A DNA stretch of 64,000 bases, from assembly GCA_037013685.1 (NCBI GenBank), contig CM072886.1, forward strand, positions 58,520,933-58,584,932. Direction: 5' to 3'. Within the stretch, counting starts at the first letter, position 1. Each line of letters opens with the position of its first letter. The position numbers and the translations under genes were made by a program. The notes under the pieces are model-generated. The model did not search any database and was not told the origin of the DNA. It saw only the letters and a list, made by a program, of their open reading frames with translations. Shown piece by piece: positions 15,001 to 24,850 of this stretch. The stretch is from Acridotheres tristis (lineage: Eukaryota; Chordata; Aves; Passeriformes; Sturnidae).

Positions 15001-18000
15001 GGGAGGAAGATTGTGCAACAATGTGGAGCCAGTTGAAGGAGTTGTTGAATAATATGGGCATTGCAAAGCTGGAAAAAAGGCAGCAATTTCAATTTCTCTG
15101 AGTGGGTGGTTGATGCTTCTGTGCCAGAAGTATGAGCTGATCTAAGCAAAGAAAACATCAGTGTTCCAGACTGACCAATACTGACTTTTAAAAGCTGATA
15201 ACACTGACAACTGTGAGTATACACATGTTGGAGTTCAAATTACTTCTCTGTATCCTTTCCTGTTTTCCTGGATTTATAAATATAAATGTGCAGGTAGAAG
15301 GATCTATCTCTAATCAGTTCCTCTTTTGAAGCACTAAAGTGCCAGACCCAGGGTACCTCTGTTTATTTCAGTTAGAGAAGGATAACTGGGGTGGTAACCA
15401 TGACCCTTTGCAGAACTGTCAATTCCCACATAGACTTCAGATATCTTGGGATGGTAAAAGGTATTTGAGACGAAGAAAATTTTCTAATGTGCATTTCTAA
15501 CCTTAAAGCTTAAAGATTTTTAGGAATTCATCTAAGAATGTGTTGGGGCTGAGTTTTCCTACGTACCTCTTGCCACTCCCCATTCCTCAGGATTGGTTAT
15601 TTTAATAGCATTGTATTAGAAGTTTTTCTATTCATATGATCTTACAAAGCACTGTTGTATTTCTTTTTTCAGAGTGGAGTATACTCTATGTGACTGTATC
15701 TGTTTTTATTCTGATTGTGGTCATGGTAGGGCTTGCCTGGTTCTGCATCTGCTGCTGTAAAAGGTACATGATTTGTGTTTCATTTTGATGGTGTGTATGC
15801 AAAAATTGCACAAAACTGTCACGTTTCAGTCCAGTCCATAGCATTAAACCACTGAGCTCATTTTGGACATGTGAGGAGCTTCCTGTAGCTGTTTCTGTAG
15901 GCACACACTTCTTTTGAAAAAAAGGGAATATTAATTTGTGTGTCTGTGCTCTTCTGCATTACGAAAACCAAGAAGCTAATGTTTATCCTTAATCTTAAGC
16001 TATAGTTAATGTTAAAATGCTGAGAATATGCTGCAGATCTTCTGTCTCCTACTGAGTCCTGCAGGTACTCCATGCAAAGAAAAAAAGACACACCCTGATG
16101 GTCACTGATGTAGAAATGTTCTAGGACATGGGGAAGGATCTGCTCCTAGTCTGGTTTCTCCCTTTACAGGGAAGGGTGCGTGGCTGTGCTGCATTGGCTT
16201 ACAGGCAAGGAGTACTCTAATGATCTCAGTCGTGCCGACTTCTTGCTTTCTCTTTCCTTAAACAGGAGCATTCATACTACTGAATGTCATTTCCCTTCCT
16301 GCCTCCCCTCCAGTCTTTTCTAGTGAGCTGATAAGAAATTCTCTTTCAAGTGACAAGCCTCTGCAAATTCTGTCACTAGAGCAAGTGTTTTTTGCTGCAG
16401 CTCTAACAGCTCAGCAAATAGATAGCTTGTTCGGGTGTTAGTAAAAATAAAATGCCATCAAAATCTTTCTGGATTTTCAACTTTTTCTAGTGTCTTTGCA
16501 GGATGTAAAGAATGTGTAGGAGTCGATACCAATTTTATTTTTATGGTTGAAGGAACAGTACTGTTAGTAGAAAACTTTAAATAGTAAAGTGTGTGCCATT
16601 ATGCTCCCACAAAGTGGGGTGGAACTGCACAGGCTTGTGTGTATTGGATGATTATTTGAGGGATTTTTTTATGACTTCAGCTGCTTCTTTCCTTTGTCCT
16701 CATATGGCTTGTGCCTCAGAGTGAGGGCTGGTTGATACAGATCCATGTGAGAAAAAGAGGAGGTAATTACAGCATGGTTTACAGCACGTTACAGTCAAGA
16801 GATTCCCTTTGCCTTGTGCAAACTACATGAAAAAGACAGTGTAGACTCAAGATTTTGCTGGAGATTTGGAGGTTTTAAAGCCTTTGAGTTGCCAGATGAA
16901 TTCTACAGGAGATCGTGGAGGGAAGGCCAATGCTGTTACTCTAATGCTGGCTGAGCAGTAAGATAGTTTCTCCACTGTGAACTGTGGGGGCACATGAATT
17001 AGCAATTGTAGTTGCTATGTTGAAATTGAACAAACTGTGGCTTAGGAGAGCAAATCAATCTGCCTTACTTTCTTCATCTTTCTATATCAGTGAAAATTAA
17101 CTGTTCTGTCTTGTCCATATTGTACAACTGCCTTATTCGGGCATAAACTGGAAATATTTTTAAGTGGAGGTGAAAAAGTACAATGACATTCTGTATATTG
17201 GGGTATGTATACGAAAAGGAAGGGAGGGGACATTTATGTGTGTACATGAGAATTAAATGTCTTTTTGGTTACTATTTTTTTTAGCAGGAAGAGGACAAAG
17301 ATAAGAAAGAAAACAAAATATACCATCCTAGATAACATAGACGAACAGGAGAGAATGGAGCTACGGCCTAAATATGGTACGTGCTATATGGCAGCCGGGG
17401 AACTCGCCCACCAAGTGTGCAGCAAATGTGTCTGAATTGATCCCTGTAGGCAGGAGGAGCCCAGAAGCAGGCCTACAAATTTGAGAATGGCAGAGATAAA
17501 CAGACAGTGAAGTGGTTGGGGGAGAATCAGTTAATTTTTTAATAAAGCCTTGGACTCAGCCTCTACTCTAAGCTTCTGAGTTTATCTTAATTTAGAACAT
17601 TGAATTGCCCCACAGATTTCCTCCATGTAAGCTCTCCTCCTCTGCACATGCTTTAATTTGAAGCTGTTTTTGTTGCTGTGCAGCAGTTCCCTCCTGACCC
17701 ATCAGTGCCCTGTTAGACATCAGTAGATTTCAGCTGCTGTGTACGTATCTTTTAATTTACCTGCCTTTAAGTTTTTAGCAGGGGAAATGTTCGAATCCAA
17801 GGAAACAAAATCATTCTGAGAAATTGCTATCCTAGAAAGACAGAGATAATGCTTCTGTAGAAAGCATGACCTTTCATTGCCACTCATGATAATAAGGTCG
17901 TTGAGTGGACAGACTGATTTCCAGATTCAAGATACTAAAAATACATTGGGTGTATACTAAGATAATCTAGTTGTTTAAGTACATTTGAATTTAAATACAT

Positions 18001-18408
18001 ATATTCACATTTCAGAGTCATAAACTGCTGAGCCTGCAATGAAGTCGTAAGAGTATCTCAAATGGTATATGATAATTCTTAAGCTGGTTTTTGTATTGGT
18101 GTATGCTGTTACATTGCACTGCAGAGAATGTTTTCACTTACCATTCATCTCACAACAGAGGACAAGATCGTTATAGTTACTAAAAACCCAGTCCTTTCTA
18201 ATGAGTTTGTTTTGCTTTTTTATTGTCAGGTATAAAACACAGAAGTACAGAACACAACTCCAGTCTGATGGTCTCTGAGTCAGAGTTTGACAGTGATCAG
18301 GACACTATCTTCAGCAGAGAAAAGATTGAAAGAGAGAATTCTAGAACACTTATAAATGGATCTGTCAGAAATGGAGTTTCCTTCAACTACAGCTCCAAAG
18401 ACAGATAA
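1..18408 (+). CDS. KIAA0319: KIAA0319, C-terminal part (14 exons, 5' end outside window)
   Basis: KIAA0319 is a neuronal type I plasma-membrane glycoprotein linked to neuronal migration, axon growth and, in humans, dyslexia susceptibility. Joined exons: 1-24, 629-761, 2442-2670, 4982-5105, 6454-6586, 7510-7658, 9604-9755, 10777-10915, 12104-12263, 13562-13704, 14631-14753, 15673-15763, 17285-17376, 18230-18408. They give 622 residues plus stop with no frame break; the human protein is about 1070 residues. In order: the end of one PKD domain, three further PKD domains (motifs such as YHWE, GxYxFxLxVxD), a conserved region between PKD and membrane, a cysteine-rich EGF-like segment (CSGHGHCD), one transmembrane helix followed by CICCCKR, and a short cytoplasmic tail with a YTIL (YxxPhi) motif. 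The human YxxPhi motif is reported to drive clathrin-mediated uptake. The MANEC-containing N-terminus is upstream of the window. The paralogue KIAA0319L is less likely, because the tail matches remembered KIAA0319 almost residue for residue and the neighbours are those of KIAA0319. Confidence 0.96.
629..761 (+). CDS. KIAA0319: KIAA0319 exon, PKD domain
   Basis: The acceptor is ATGAATAG and the donor is CAG|GTACCT. It encodes IVSYHWEEIKGP through LLPGNYTFR, the middle strands of a PKD domain with an NYT glycosylation sequon. Phase runs 1 to 2. Confidence 0.95.
2442..2670 (+). CDS. KIAA0319: KIAA0319 exon spanning a PKD-PKD boundary
   Basis: The acceptor is TCTTGTAG and the donor CAG|GTATGT. 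It encodes the last strand of one PKD domain (RLTVIDSDGAANST), the linker VNKPVDYPP and the first half of the next (ANAGPN, LNGNQSSDDHEIVSYEW). It is the only exon here that crosses a PKD boundary. Phase runs 2 to 0. Confidence 0.96.
3137..3168. repeat. Short tandem repeat, 10-bp unit about 3 copies
   Basis: The unit GGACTTTTAT is repeated three times in a KIAA0319 intron. No function is apparent. Confidence 0.85.
3739..4172 (-). mobile_element. CR1 LINE fragment, antisense, 5'-truncated
   Basis: Starts with the reverse complement of the CR1 3' tail (TCATAGAATCACAGAATAG) and runs through recognisable CR1 3'-region text such as CCCCATCCAATTTGGCCTT, AATGAGGTCTCCCCAGAGCC and TTCTCCAGGCTGAACAACCC. 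It lies in a KIAA0319 intron, opposite in orientation to the gene. The far end is approximate. Confidence 0.93.
4292..4321. repeat. Poly-A tract followed by GA microsatellite
   Basis: A run of about 20 A is followed by AGAGAGAGAG. It lies about 120 bp past the CR1 fragment but does not look like its tail, because the CR1 3' end is at 3739. Confidence 0.85.
4982..5105 (+). CDS. KIAA0319: KIAA0319 exon, second half of a PKD domain
   Basis: It encodes GVRTPYLQLSAMQEGDYTFQ and the last PKD strand ending VTLIVQP. The acceptor, GCGAAG, is weak (A at -3) and the exon is GC-rich compared with its flanks. Donor G|GTAAGT. Phase 0 to 1. Confidence 0.93.
6454..6586 (+). CDS. KIAA0319: KIAA0319 exon, first half of a PKD domain
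   Basis: The acceptor is TTTTGCAG and the donor CAG|GTATCC. It encodes ENNSPPVAVAGPDKEL through DDQGIVFYHWENI. Phase 1 to 2; it pairs with 7510-7658 to make one 94-residue PKD cassette. Confidence 0.96.
7510..7658 (+). CDS. KIAA0319: KIAA0319 exon, second half of a PKD domain
   Basis: The acceptor is TGTTTCAG and the donor G|GTAAGC. It encodes SGPSSVQMENDDKAIA, GTYHFRLTVKDQQGLSS and the ending SITVKE. Phase 2 to 1. Confidence 0.96.
8066..8292 (+). repeat. T/G-rich low-complexity tract
   Basis: Almost free of A and C on the + strand for about 220 bases, with T runs up to ten and several G runs of three or four (for example TTTGGGGTTTT, GGTGGGG). Open frames here are composition artefacts. 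Confidence 0.9.
8333..8700 (-). mobile_element. CR1 LINE fragment, diverged, antisense
   Basis: Begins ATCATAGTATCATATAATGG, a mutated CR1 3' tail in reverse complement, then GCCCCATCCAGTCTGGCCTT. After about 130 bases it jumps to a more 5' CR1 section (CACATTGCTGAGTCATGTTG, GTCAACACCCCAAATCCTTC), so an internal piece seems deleted. The outer limit is uncertain. Confidence 0.8.
9604..9755 (+). CDS. KIAA0319: KIAA0319 exon, first half of the last PKD domain
   Basis: The acceptor is ATGGCTAG and the donor GGG|GTAAGT. It encodes SPPRAHAGGKHVLVLPNN, DGSGSADDQGIVSYLW and IRDGQSPAAG. Phase 1 to 0. Confidence 0.96.
10777..10915 (+). CDS. KIAA0319: KIAA0319 exon, second half of the last PKD domain
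   Basis: The acceptor is TTTTACAG and the donor G|GTATGA. It encodes DVIHGSDHEAVLQLTNLVEG, then YIFHLKVTD, ending TVEVRP. Phase 0 to 1. Confidence 0.96.
12104..12263 (+). CDS. KIAA0319: KIAA0319 exon, juxtamembrane ectodomain
   Basis: The acceptor is TTCTGTCAG and the donor AAG|GTAGAA. It encodes DPKRSGLVELILQVGVGQL through LAVLLNVLDSDIKVQKI, the conserved region between the PKD array and the cysteine-rich segment. Phase 1 to 2. Confidence 0.96.
13562..13704 (+). CDS. KIAA0319: KIAA0319 exon, juxtamembrane ectodomain
   Basis: The acceptor is TTTCTGCAG and the donor CTG|GTATGT. It encodes TAVVFYVQNGHP, then KADFLLFKVLRVDTA, close to the human sequence. Phase 2 to 1. Confidence 0.96.
14631..14753 (+). 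CDS. KIAA0319: KIAA0319 exon, cysteine-rich EGF-like segment
   Basis: The acceptor is GTTCTTAG and the donor GCG|GTGAGT. It encodes CLLKCSGHGHCD, TKRCIC, LWMENLIHRY and ESNC, with six cysteines in all. Phase 1 to 1. Confidence 0.96.
15673..15763 (+). CDS. KIAA0319: KIAA0319 exon, transmembrane helix
   Basis: The acceptor is TTTTTCAG and the donor AAG|GTACAT. It encodes EWSILYVTVSVFILIVV followed by a Gly/Ala/Trp stretch and CICCCK, a single hydrophobic span with a basic, possibly palmitoylated cytoplasmic edge. Phase 1 to 2. Confidence 0.96.
17285..17376 (+). CDS. KIAA0319: KIAA0319 exon, cytoplasmic tail with YTIL motif (NAGNAG acceptor)
   Basis: It encodes basic residues KRTKIRKKTK, the YTIL sorting motif, DNIDEQERMELRPKY and ends G|GTACGT. 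The acceptor reads TTTAGCAG, so splicing may start the exon at 17285 or 17288. The upstream choice keeps the residue count of the human protein; both stay in frame. Confidence 0.93.
18230..18408 (+). CDS. KIAA0319: KIAA0319 last coding exon
   Basis: The acceptor is ATTGTCAG. It encodes IKHRSTEHNSSLMVSESEF, DSDQDTIFSREK and ends YSSKDR followed by TAA at 18406. Very close to the human C-terminus. Confidence 0.97.
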
Positions 18409-19805
18409 CTGAATGAGGGTAAAAGCACAGAACACACTGGTGTGACACATGTGAAACACGTTGACCCACGTCTGTTTTCCAGAACCGAATTCTTCCTAAA
18501 ATATCAACTAATTGCAGATTTAAGGGTAAATTTTTAGCACAGGTAGGGAAAGACAGAAGGAGGGAGAAAGGATTAGATGGTCAGCTAACTCCTCTTGTCA
18601 CTGTTACAGGAACAAGAAAAAGCACATCTTACTTCTTTCATGTTTTGTGCTGAATGCTTGCACTTCAGAAGGCCTTTTTTTCTATATCACTGCTACAAAA
18701 CTAGCCAGAGTTGTTCTGCTACAAACTATGGTAACTAACAATGGCGTACAGATTCATATGTGCTCCTAATGCTCTCTTTGACAAGTAGTGTGATTTACAA
18801 CAGCAAAAGCCATTACAGATTAAGTTCTTACAACTATAGAGAGCAATATTTGGCCACAGGCTCCATCTTAATTTTCAGTTTAGGGTGGAAACACGAAGAG
18901 CATTTTTAGTGCATTGTCTTTATCCAGCTGTACTTTGTGACTTCCTTTTCTAGGATAGTGTTCATTGCGTGAAAACATTCTTGTGTTTAGAGAAAGTTAA
19001 CAACTAGAGCACTTGCACTGGATCATCTGTAATGTACATGGTATATCTGTGTCCTGTAGGATGTAACACTCCCTGTATTCACATAGGAGGTGTGATGTCT
19101 GCAGGGACAGCCAGCCTTAGGTTGCTTCTGTAATGATCAAGGTGCTTTGGCTCTGCCATGTCCATCCAGGAAACTGTAGCAGGAAGGACTTGAGAAGCAT
19201 TTTGAGCACCGCAAACAACCTTTTTAGATCACTTTGAGGAGCTCTGGATCTTTTAAGACTGAATCCTCAGCTGAGGTGAGTTTGCATCTGTCAGCATCAA
19301 GTGCTCAATTGAAGAATGTGCTGGGCACTTGTGCAGGAAAATGTTTATGGCAAATACCCTGTGTGGAGCTGGAGGTTCATTGTACTTCATTTCTACTTGT
19401 CGTGGTAGTCAGTACTGAGCAATGTTTTAGCTTGAACATGAGATTGATTGACTTTTTTCTTTCTGGCCATGAGTGACTGGATGTGTTGGCCTGAAGAGAT
19501 CCTTTTAGGTCTTTGGCAAGGGAAGGTGTATCACAGTTCTGACGTTCTTGTTCACAACCTGGTAATTTCTTCACAGTCTGCTTGTTAGGCTTTGAAATCA
19601 TGGCCCCAATACTGCCTTTGAAAACCCTAACTGAACGCCTGACTTCTATACAGAGGCCTCACTTGTGAGGGCATCTGTATCAGTGGTACTGTTTGGCCAT
19701 GACATCAGGTTTTCTTGGGGGCCTCTACTGATGTACTGAAATCTAGGTCTGAGATGGAGAAATTATGTGTTCTGATGGAGAAAGCATTCCTCTGGGAGCG
19801 TTTTT

Positions 19806-19888
19806 TAAGAGTTTGGGTTTTTTTTAATATATTTTGAGGGTTTGTTTTGTTGTTGGGTTTTTTTGTTTGTTTGTTTTTTTGTTTAATC
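19806..19888 (+). repeat. T/G-rich low-complexity tract
   Basis: GTTTGTTTGTTTT-type sequence inside the presumed KIAA0319 3' UTR. Confidence 0.85.
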
Positions 19889-20510
19889 CAGTGGTAGAGA
19901 ACTTGTTATTAGAGGATGGAGCAGTATAGAGATCAAGGAGAGCAGTTTAGAAGGGTTGGGGAGGGGACATAGCCCATTTCCATCATGAGGAATAATGTAG
20001 AGAATTTTGGGGCTTTCTCTATCCTTTCTTAGAACTCTGACACAACAGAGTATCTGGGTTGAACACTGTGGCTTCTGTGCTTCTTTTGTTAATGGACTTG
20101 GGCAACAATCAGAACTGTCTACGCTGGAAGAAATCAGTGGTCAAAAGTTGCAGCAACCTGTCATGCTCATAACTTATTTCATACTTTTGATTCTCAAGTG
20201 CTGTCAGCAACAGTCCCTAAGGCTGCTAATTCAGCACTGAGGAGTATTTACTCTATGTCCAGCCCTGCATTTTTCTGGAGATCTTTGTGTGGCTGCAGGA
20301 TTCACTGTGGTGGGAGAGGCTGTGAAGAGGTAAAAAGGGCTAATGCAGGTATTGTCTATATTTTTTCCATACACACCAGCAAAGTGCAGTATGTATGGTG
20401 TGATTTGCTTTCTTGAGAAACCAAGTTTCAACTCTGTGTATGGGGGGTTTAGGCTATTTCTTGAAAGATACCTACTTTATCACACTCTCCCTCTTCTTGA
20501 GAGTATGCAT

Positions 20511-20529
20511 GTATATATATATATATATT
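20511..20529. repeat. TA dinucleotide microsatellite
   Basis: About nine TA units in the presumed KIAA0319 3' UTR. Confidence 0.9.
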
Positions 20530-23266
20530 TTTAAATAACTTGGTCAACAAAAGCAAGGTCAGCTTCTGATGTCTTTCAGTTCCTGTTCTAGGAACTTCTT
20601 TATTATGTGTTAACATAATAAAAGTAATGTTCACTTTAAAGTATTCCTGAAAAAAGTTAAAGCCCATTCAAAATAGTAATTTATTTCTTTCCTTTGAAAT
20701 CCAAATGTTGGGCTTAATTCATTATGAACAACTACACAGAATGTTCTAGCAGGAATTATTCTCTTGAAAACATACATTTTTAAACAAGCAAATAATTTGC
20801 TTAAATAATTTCAAGTTTGTATATGCCATGCTGCCATTGATGCTTCTGCTAAGTACTGTCTCCAGTGTGCCTTTATCTATAAGCTTACCTTCTAGGATAT
20901 GTCAGTGCAGTCAGCAGCATTTGTGAAATTAGTGACATGTCTTTTGGTTTTATGTTTTTAAAGCCAGTGCTGAAACCTAGGATGTTCTTCTTTGAAGGTA
21001 CTGAAATATCTTTTTTAAAAACAAACAAACCCCATCAAAATGAAAAATTGTTTCTCTAGTAAAACAACTCCAGGCATGATAAACCTGCATTCCTTAGTGC
21101 TGCAGAATTTCCAGGACTGTTCCCCTGTCCACGGATGCACACTGGTGAGCCCAGATCTTTGGATCTCTGGTAAGTTCATGGGCCATGAGAATGTATGCAT
21201 GATTTTGCCAAGTGTTTCTCACTCTAACAAGTTAGAAATATTAGACCAATTTCTCATTGTATAAGGCCCTGGCAAGTGGAAGTTGCTTGGTAAATTCCGT
21301 TTCCTAGATGATACTTGGACATCTTTGTTGCTAACTATTTTAGCTATGTTTTCGAAGTTGAATATAGTTAAAATTTTTCACCTGCTTCTGATTCTACCAG
21401 TTTGATTATTCCATCTGCTTGGAAAGAGAAGTTCTTCTTCTTAACAAAAGAGCAGGCTTGCTTTTAATATGTGGCACTTGCACAGAAGCTGAAAGCAATA
21501 ATTCTGGCTCTGTGAATTTGTGCTATCATGTTTGTGTCACTTGGCCAAGCATGTTTGTGTCAGGAATTTAGGAGAGCCTATAGCAAGCCTTGTATCTTGA
21601 TTCAGTATGATTCAGAATGTCAGTTCATACCATGAATGAAAGGGTCAGAAAACTGACTATTAACGGTGCAAACACCGTGGCAGAATTTGGATTCTAACCC
21701 TTTGGTTTGGGTTATTATAGGTTCCAAGCAGGTTCTTAGTCCTCACGTTCACATCTACACACTGTTCTCCTTCACATACAGAAATAGTACTGGCAGCTGA
21801 TTTGTAAAATAGGGATGGGGCTCTTTCCAAAAGATTCATCTGCACTGAATAGCAGAGGAGAGACAAGATAGAGCTTGTCCTGTGTGGCTCATAGTCTACT
21901 GAAAATAAAGAATAATTCAGTTTGGCACTGCTAAGATAGTGCCTCTTGTTGAAGGCAGACAGTGTGGTGATACTTGCAGTATCATTGCTTCATTGCCTTG
22001 AAGTGTAAGCACTGGATTTTCATTTGCCTCATGGTTTTACACACACAAGCAGGGATTGTCCAGCTACGCAAAAGGACTGCCTTTGTTCTCATTTTAAGGA
22101 AGGAGTGTATATAGGAAGAAATCTTCCTAAGCATTAAACAGATTCAGTACCCAATTGTAGTATTCAATGCAGTACATACACAGCATGGAACTGCCATGGC
22201 TGCAAACAGGTACTTGTCTTATGGATTTTATTTTCCTAACCAAAATCATACTACAGTATGAAACAAAATTTACCTTGGCAAATCTGTTGAGATCCACATC
22301 CTAATTCTCTGTGCTGTGGTTCAACCTGTCATATTAAGTAGAGAAAACAAATCAAAATGTAAAATGCCTAATTACAGACAATTGTTTATTTGCATAGGGG
22401 AAGAAAGTTTATTCTTGTTTTGTGTCTAAGAATAGATTATCAACTCTGTCTTACTCTCCCTCTGTCAGATGCATGAGATAAAAGTACTGTTCAAGCATTT
22501 GTTTTGTGCTGTCAGCTGTTTGCTTGTATGATGTTAGTTTTCCTTTCCTTGGTCTCCTATGGGCAAACAGAAGTGAACACACTTGCAAGGAACTTAACAG
22601 TGAGAGAGTGCATGCATGTGTTCTCTGTTCTCGTGCAAACTTTCCACAGATAGTCTGATGTTATTGAAATAATTGAGTTCCTAGGCAAGTGTTCTATTCC
22701 TGCTTTTAACCACAAGTGAAACTAATTTTGCCCCCCAGTATACCAGTTACAGGCAGTAGTCAGGTGGAGCTTCAGGACAGTAGTAATAAAATAACAGTAA
22801 ATGTAATCTTCTGACATTTAGGTGAGGTTTGAGAGAGGAAAACATTGCTCCCGAAGGGAAACGGGATACAGGTGAAGTAGTTTCTTAATGTCAATTATTG
22901 CTTGTCAGGGATCCCTAACGAATACTAATCCCATACTTCTGCAGCAAAGAAAAACCCATTTCATGTACCTTTTATATCCTTAACCCCCCAAGGTGAAGGA
23001 GGGAAATACAAAGTTTAGAAATAAAATTTTAAGAAGGAGGCAAAAAAGGCAAATGATTTTTGCACAGGCTATGAATCAGGTGCAGGTGAGCTGCACATCT
23101 GTGTTTTATCTCTGTATGAAAGCACTTTTCCCTGTGGGTGGATGGGTGAGCTATTACAGAATTTATATTAGGAATCTGTTTCTAGAAAATGTTATTTATT
23201 GCAAATGCTATTGTATTGTAATTGGAACTATTTCTGAGCTGAAATTGCTACATTTATGTAACTATT

Positions 23267-23272
23267 AATAAA
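23267..23272 (+). terminator. Candidate distal polyadenylation signal of KIAA0319
   Basis: AATAAA followed within 10 bases by a T/G-rich element. It is the last canonical hexamer before the long candidate 3' UTR of the convergent ALDH5A1. Confidence 0.5.
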
Positions 23273-23290
23273 GTTTTGTCTTTCCTTTTA

Positions 23291-24850
23291 GAAACTTGTC
23301 AGGTACTCTTTTAAGCATGGTATTCTGTATTGGATCCAACAGTCAGGCCAGGTTAAGAGACATATTGTCTTCCATAGCTTGTCTGCACTCAAACATTAAA
23401 GCAATGCAGTAGCTGATTCCTTCCCTCCATACTGACAGAAGCATCTTTTACTAGAGAGGTGACATAATTCAGTAGATTAGAGAGCGGGAAAAAAGAAATT
23501 ACTGCAGTGGACAGTTAAGTGGTGCTTGTGCTTAGTTGGTTTAATTAGCTGTGTGTAAGTAATCACCAGCTGTCATGCCAAGTGTGGTAGTTTCACAGGT
23601 GTTGTGGCTTATTCTATAACAGATTCCATACTTGAGTCAGCTGCTTAGCAGTAATCAGTTACAGGTGTGCAATATAACCCAAAATATGCTGTTAGAGAGG
23701 GGTAGGTTATGCTGCTTGTTTCTGAACTGGAAAAATCCTTCCATCGTTGTGTATTAAGTTTGTGCTGAATAGTGATAATAAAAGGTGTTATGAGATAAGT
23801 GTCTTTCTGTAAGGAAAAAATGATACACCATGAAAGCAACTTTTAAAGTCTGTTTGGATACATGGTGCCACAGTTGATGTGGTACCTCAAAGCATTGCCA
23901 CGGGACTGCAAGGGAATACTGGCAGCTGGATGAGCTGATGAGATACATGTGTCCTTTGTTTAAGGATGGAATCTGCCCCTTTGTTATTGCACTGCACATT
24001 TTGGTAATACCAGTAACCTTCCCCCATCCCTATCAGTAGGTGGTGCAACAGAAAATAATCGGCATGATTCCAAAACAACTTCAGCCAGTTGTGCTAAGCA
24101 GCTTTGGCACTCACAGATGAAGTGACTAAGCCACCAACTTCTCATGGTTCTTCTCGGAAGGACCTAAGCAGGAAGTTTTGACCTGGAAGCCCTTTAAACA
24201 AGTGCTAAAATGTAACTTAGAGCTTCTGAACACCATACTTAAATCTTTAAGATAGCTAAGTTGTTAATATCAGGTTGAACAAGTAAACACAGTTTCTTGA
24301 GAGCTTGTTACACAAAGAAAGGCAGTGGGGGTGGGTGTGTATGTATGTGTGTGAAACAGCTGATTAAAGAGTAATTTAAGAAAACAAAACGGAAATTGGC
24401 CATGACTGTGTCAAGTTGGAAATTAAGAGACAGTTTCTCAGGCTTCAAGACTATATTAAATAAATAGAAATAAAAGAGCTCCCAAAACTCTGTTTTAAAG
24501 CTTAATGAAATAAAGAATTATGCAAGTAATCACATTACAAAAGCAGGGAAGACACTCTGATCTATTTTGTGACAAAATGTTTGATTCAGCATAAAAGATT
24601 GGCGTACAAAATGACTGATGTCATATTATTATGCCCAAGTAGTCTCATCTATTTGATTTAGATTCAAGGGACTTTAATTTGGGGTATCAAAATCTTACAC
24701 CGTGTGAACATGTGGATGCAAAGAAGTGGTGTCTTTTCCAGTGATAAAGCTGTCAGAACAAAATCTTCTGTGCAAATATGAGAGACTGAACTTAATGTGG
24801 CTGCTGTCAATTTGTCAATTCAGCACTGAATAAGGTAATAAACCACAAAA
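23291..24850. other. Intergenic region between convergent KIAA0319 and ALDH5A1
   Basis: Lies between the last AATAAA of KIAA0319 and the most distal candidate polyadenylation signal of ALDH5A1. It holds only short spurious frames and a GT-rich stretch near 24329-24354; I see no gene, CR1 or RNA gene. Confidence 0.5.

Larger units (their letters stand above)
25..18229 (+). other. KIAA0319 introns
   Basis: The gaps between listed exons are introns with GT..AG ends. Besides the CR1 fragments at 3739 and 8333, the poly-A tract at 4292, the decamer repeat at 3137 and the T/G tract at 8066, I see no exon or RNA gene in them. The longest are 762-2441, 2671-4981, 7659-9603, 10916-12103, 12264-13561 and 15764-17284. 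Confidence 0.7.
18409..23290 (+). other. KIAA0319: Probable KIAA0319 3' untranslated region
   Basis: No further coding exon is visible. The human gene also has a long 3' UTR. AATAAA hexamers occur at 20617, 21904 and 23267; only the last is followed by a T/G-rich stretch (GTTTTGTCTTTCC). The extent is inferred. It contains a T/G-rich tract at about 19806-19888 and a TA microsatellite at about 20511-20529. Confidence 0.5.
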
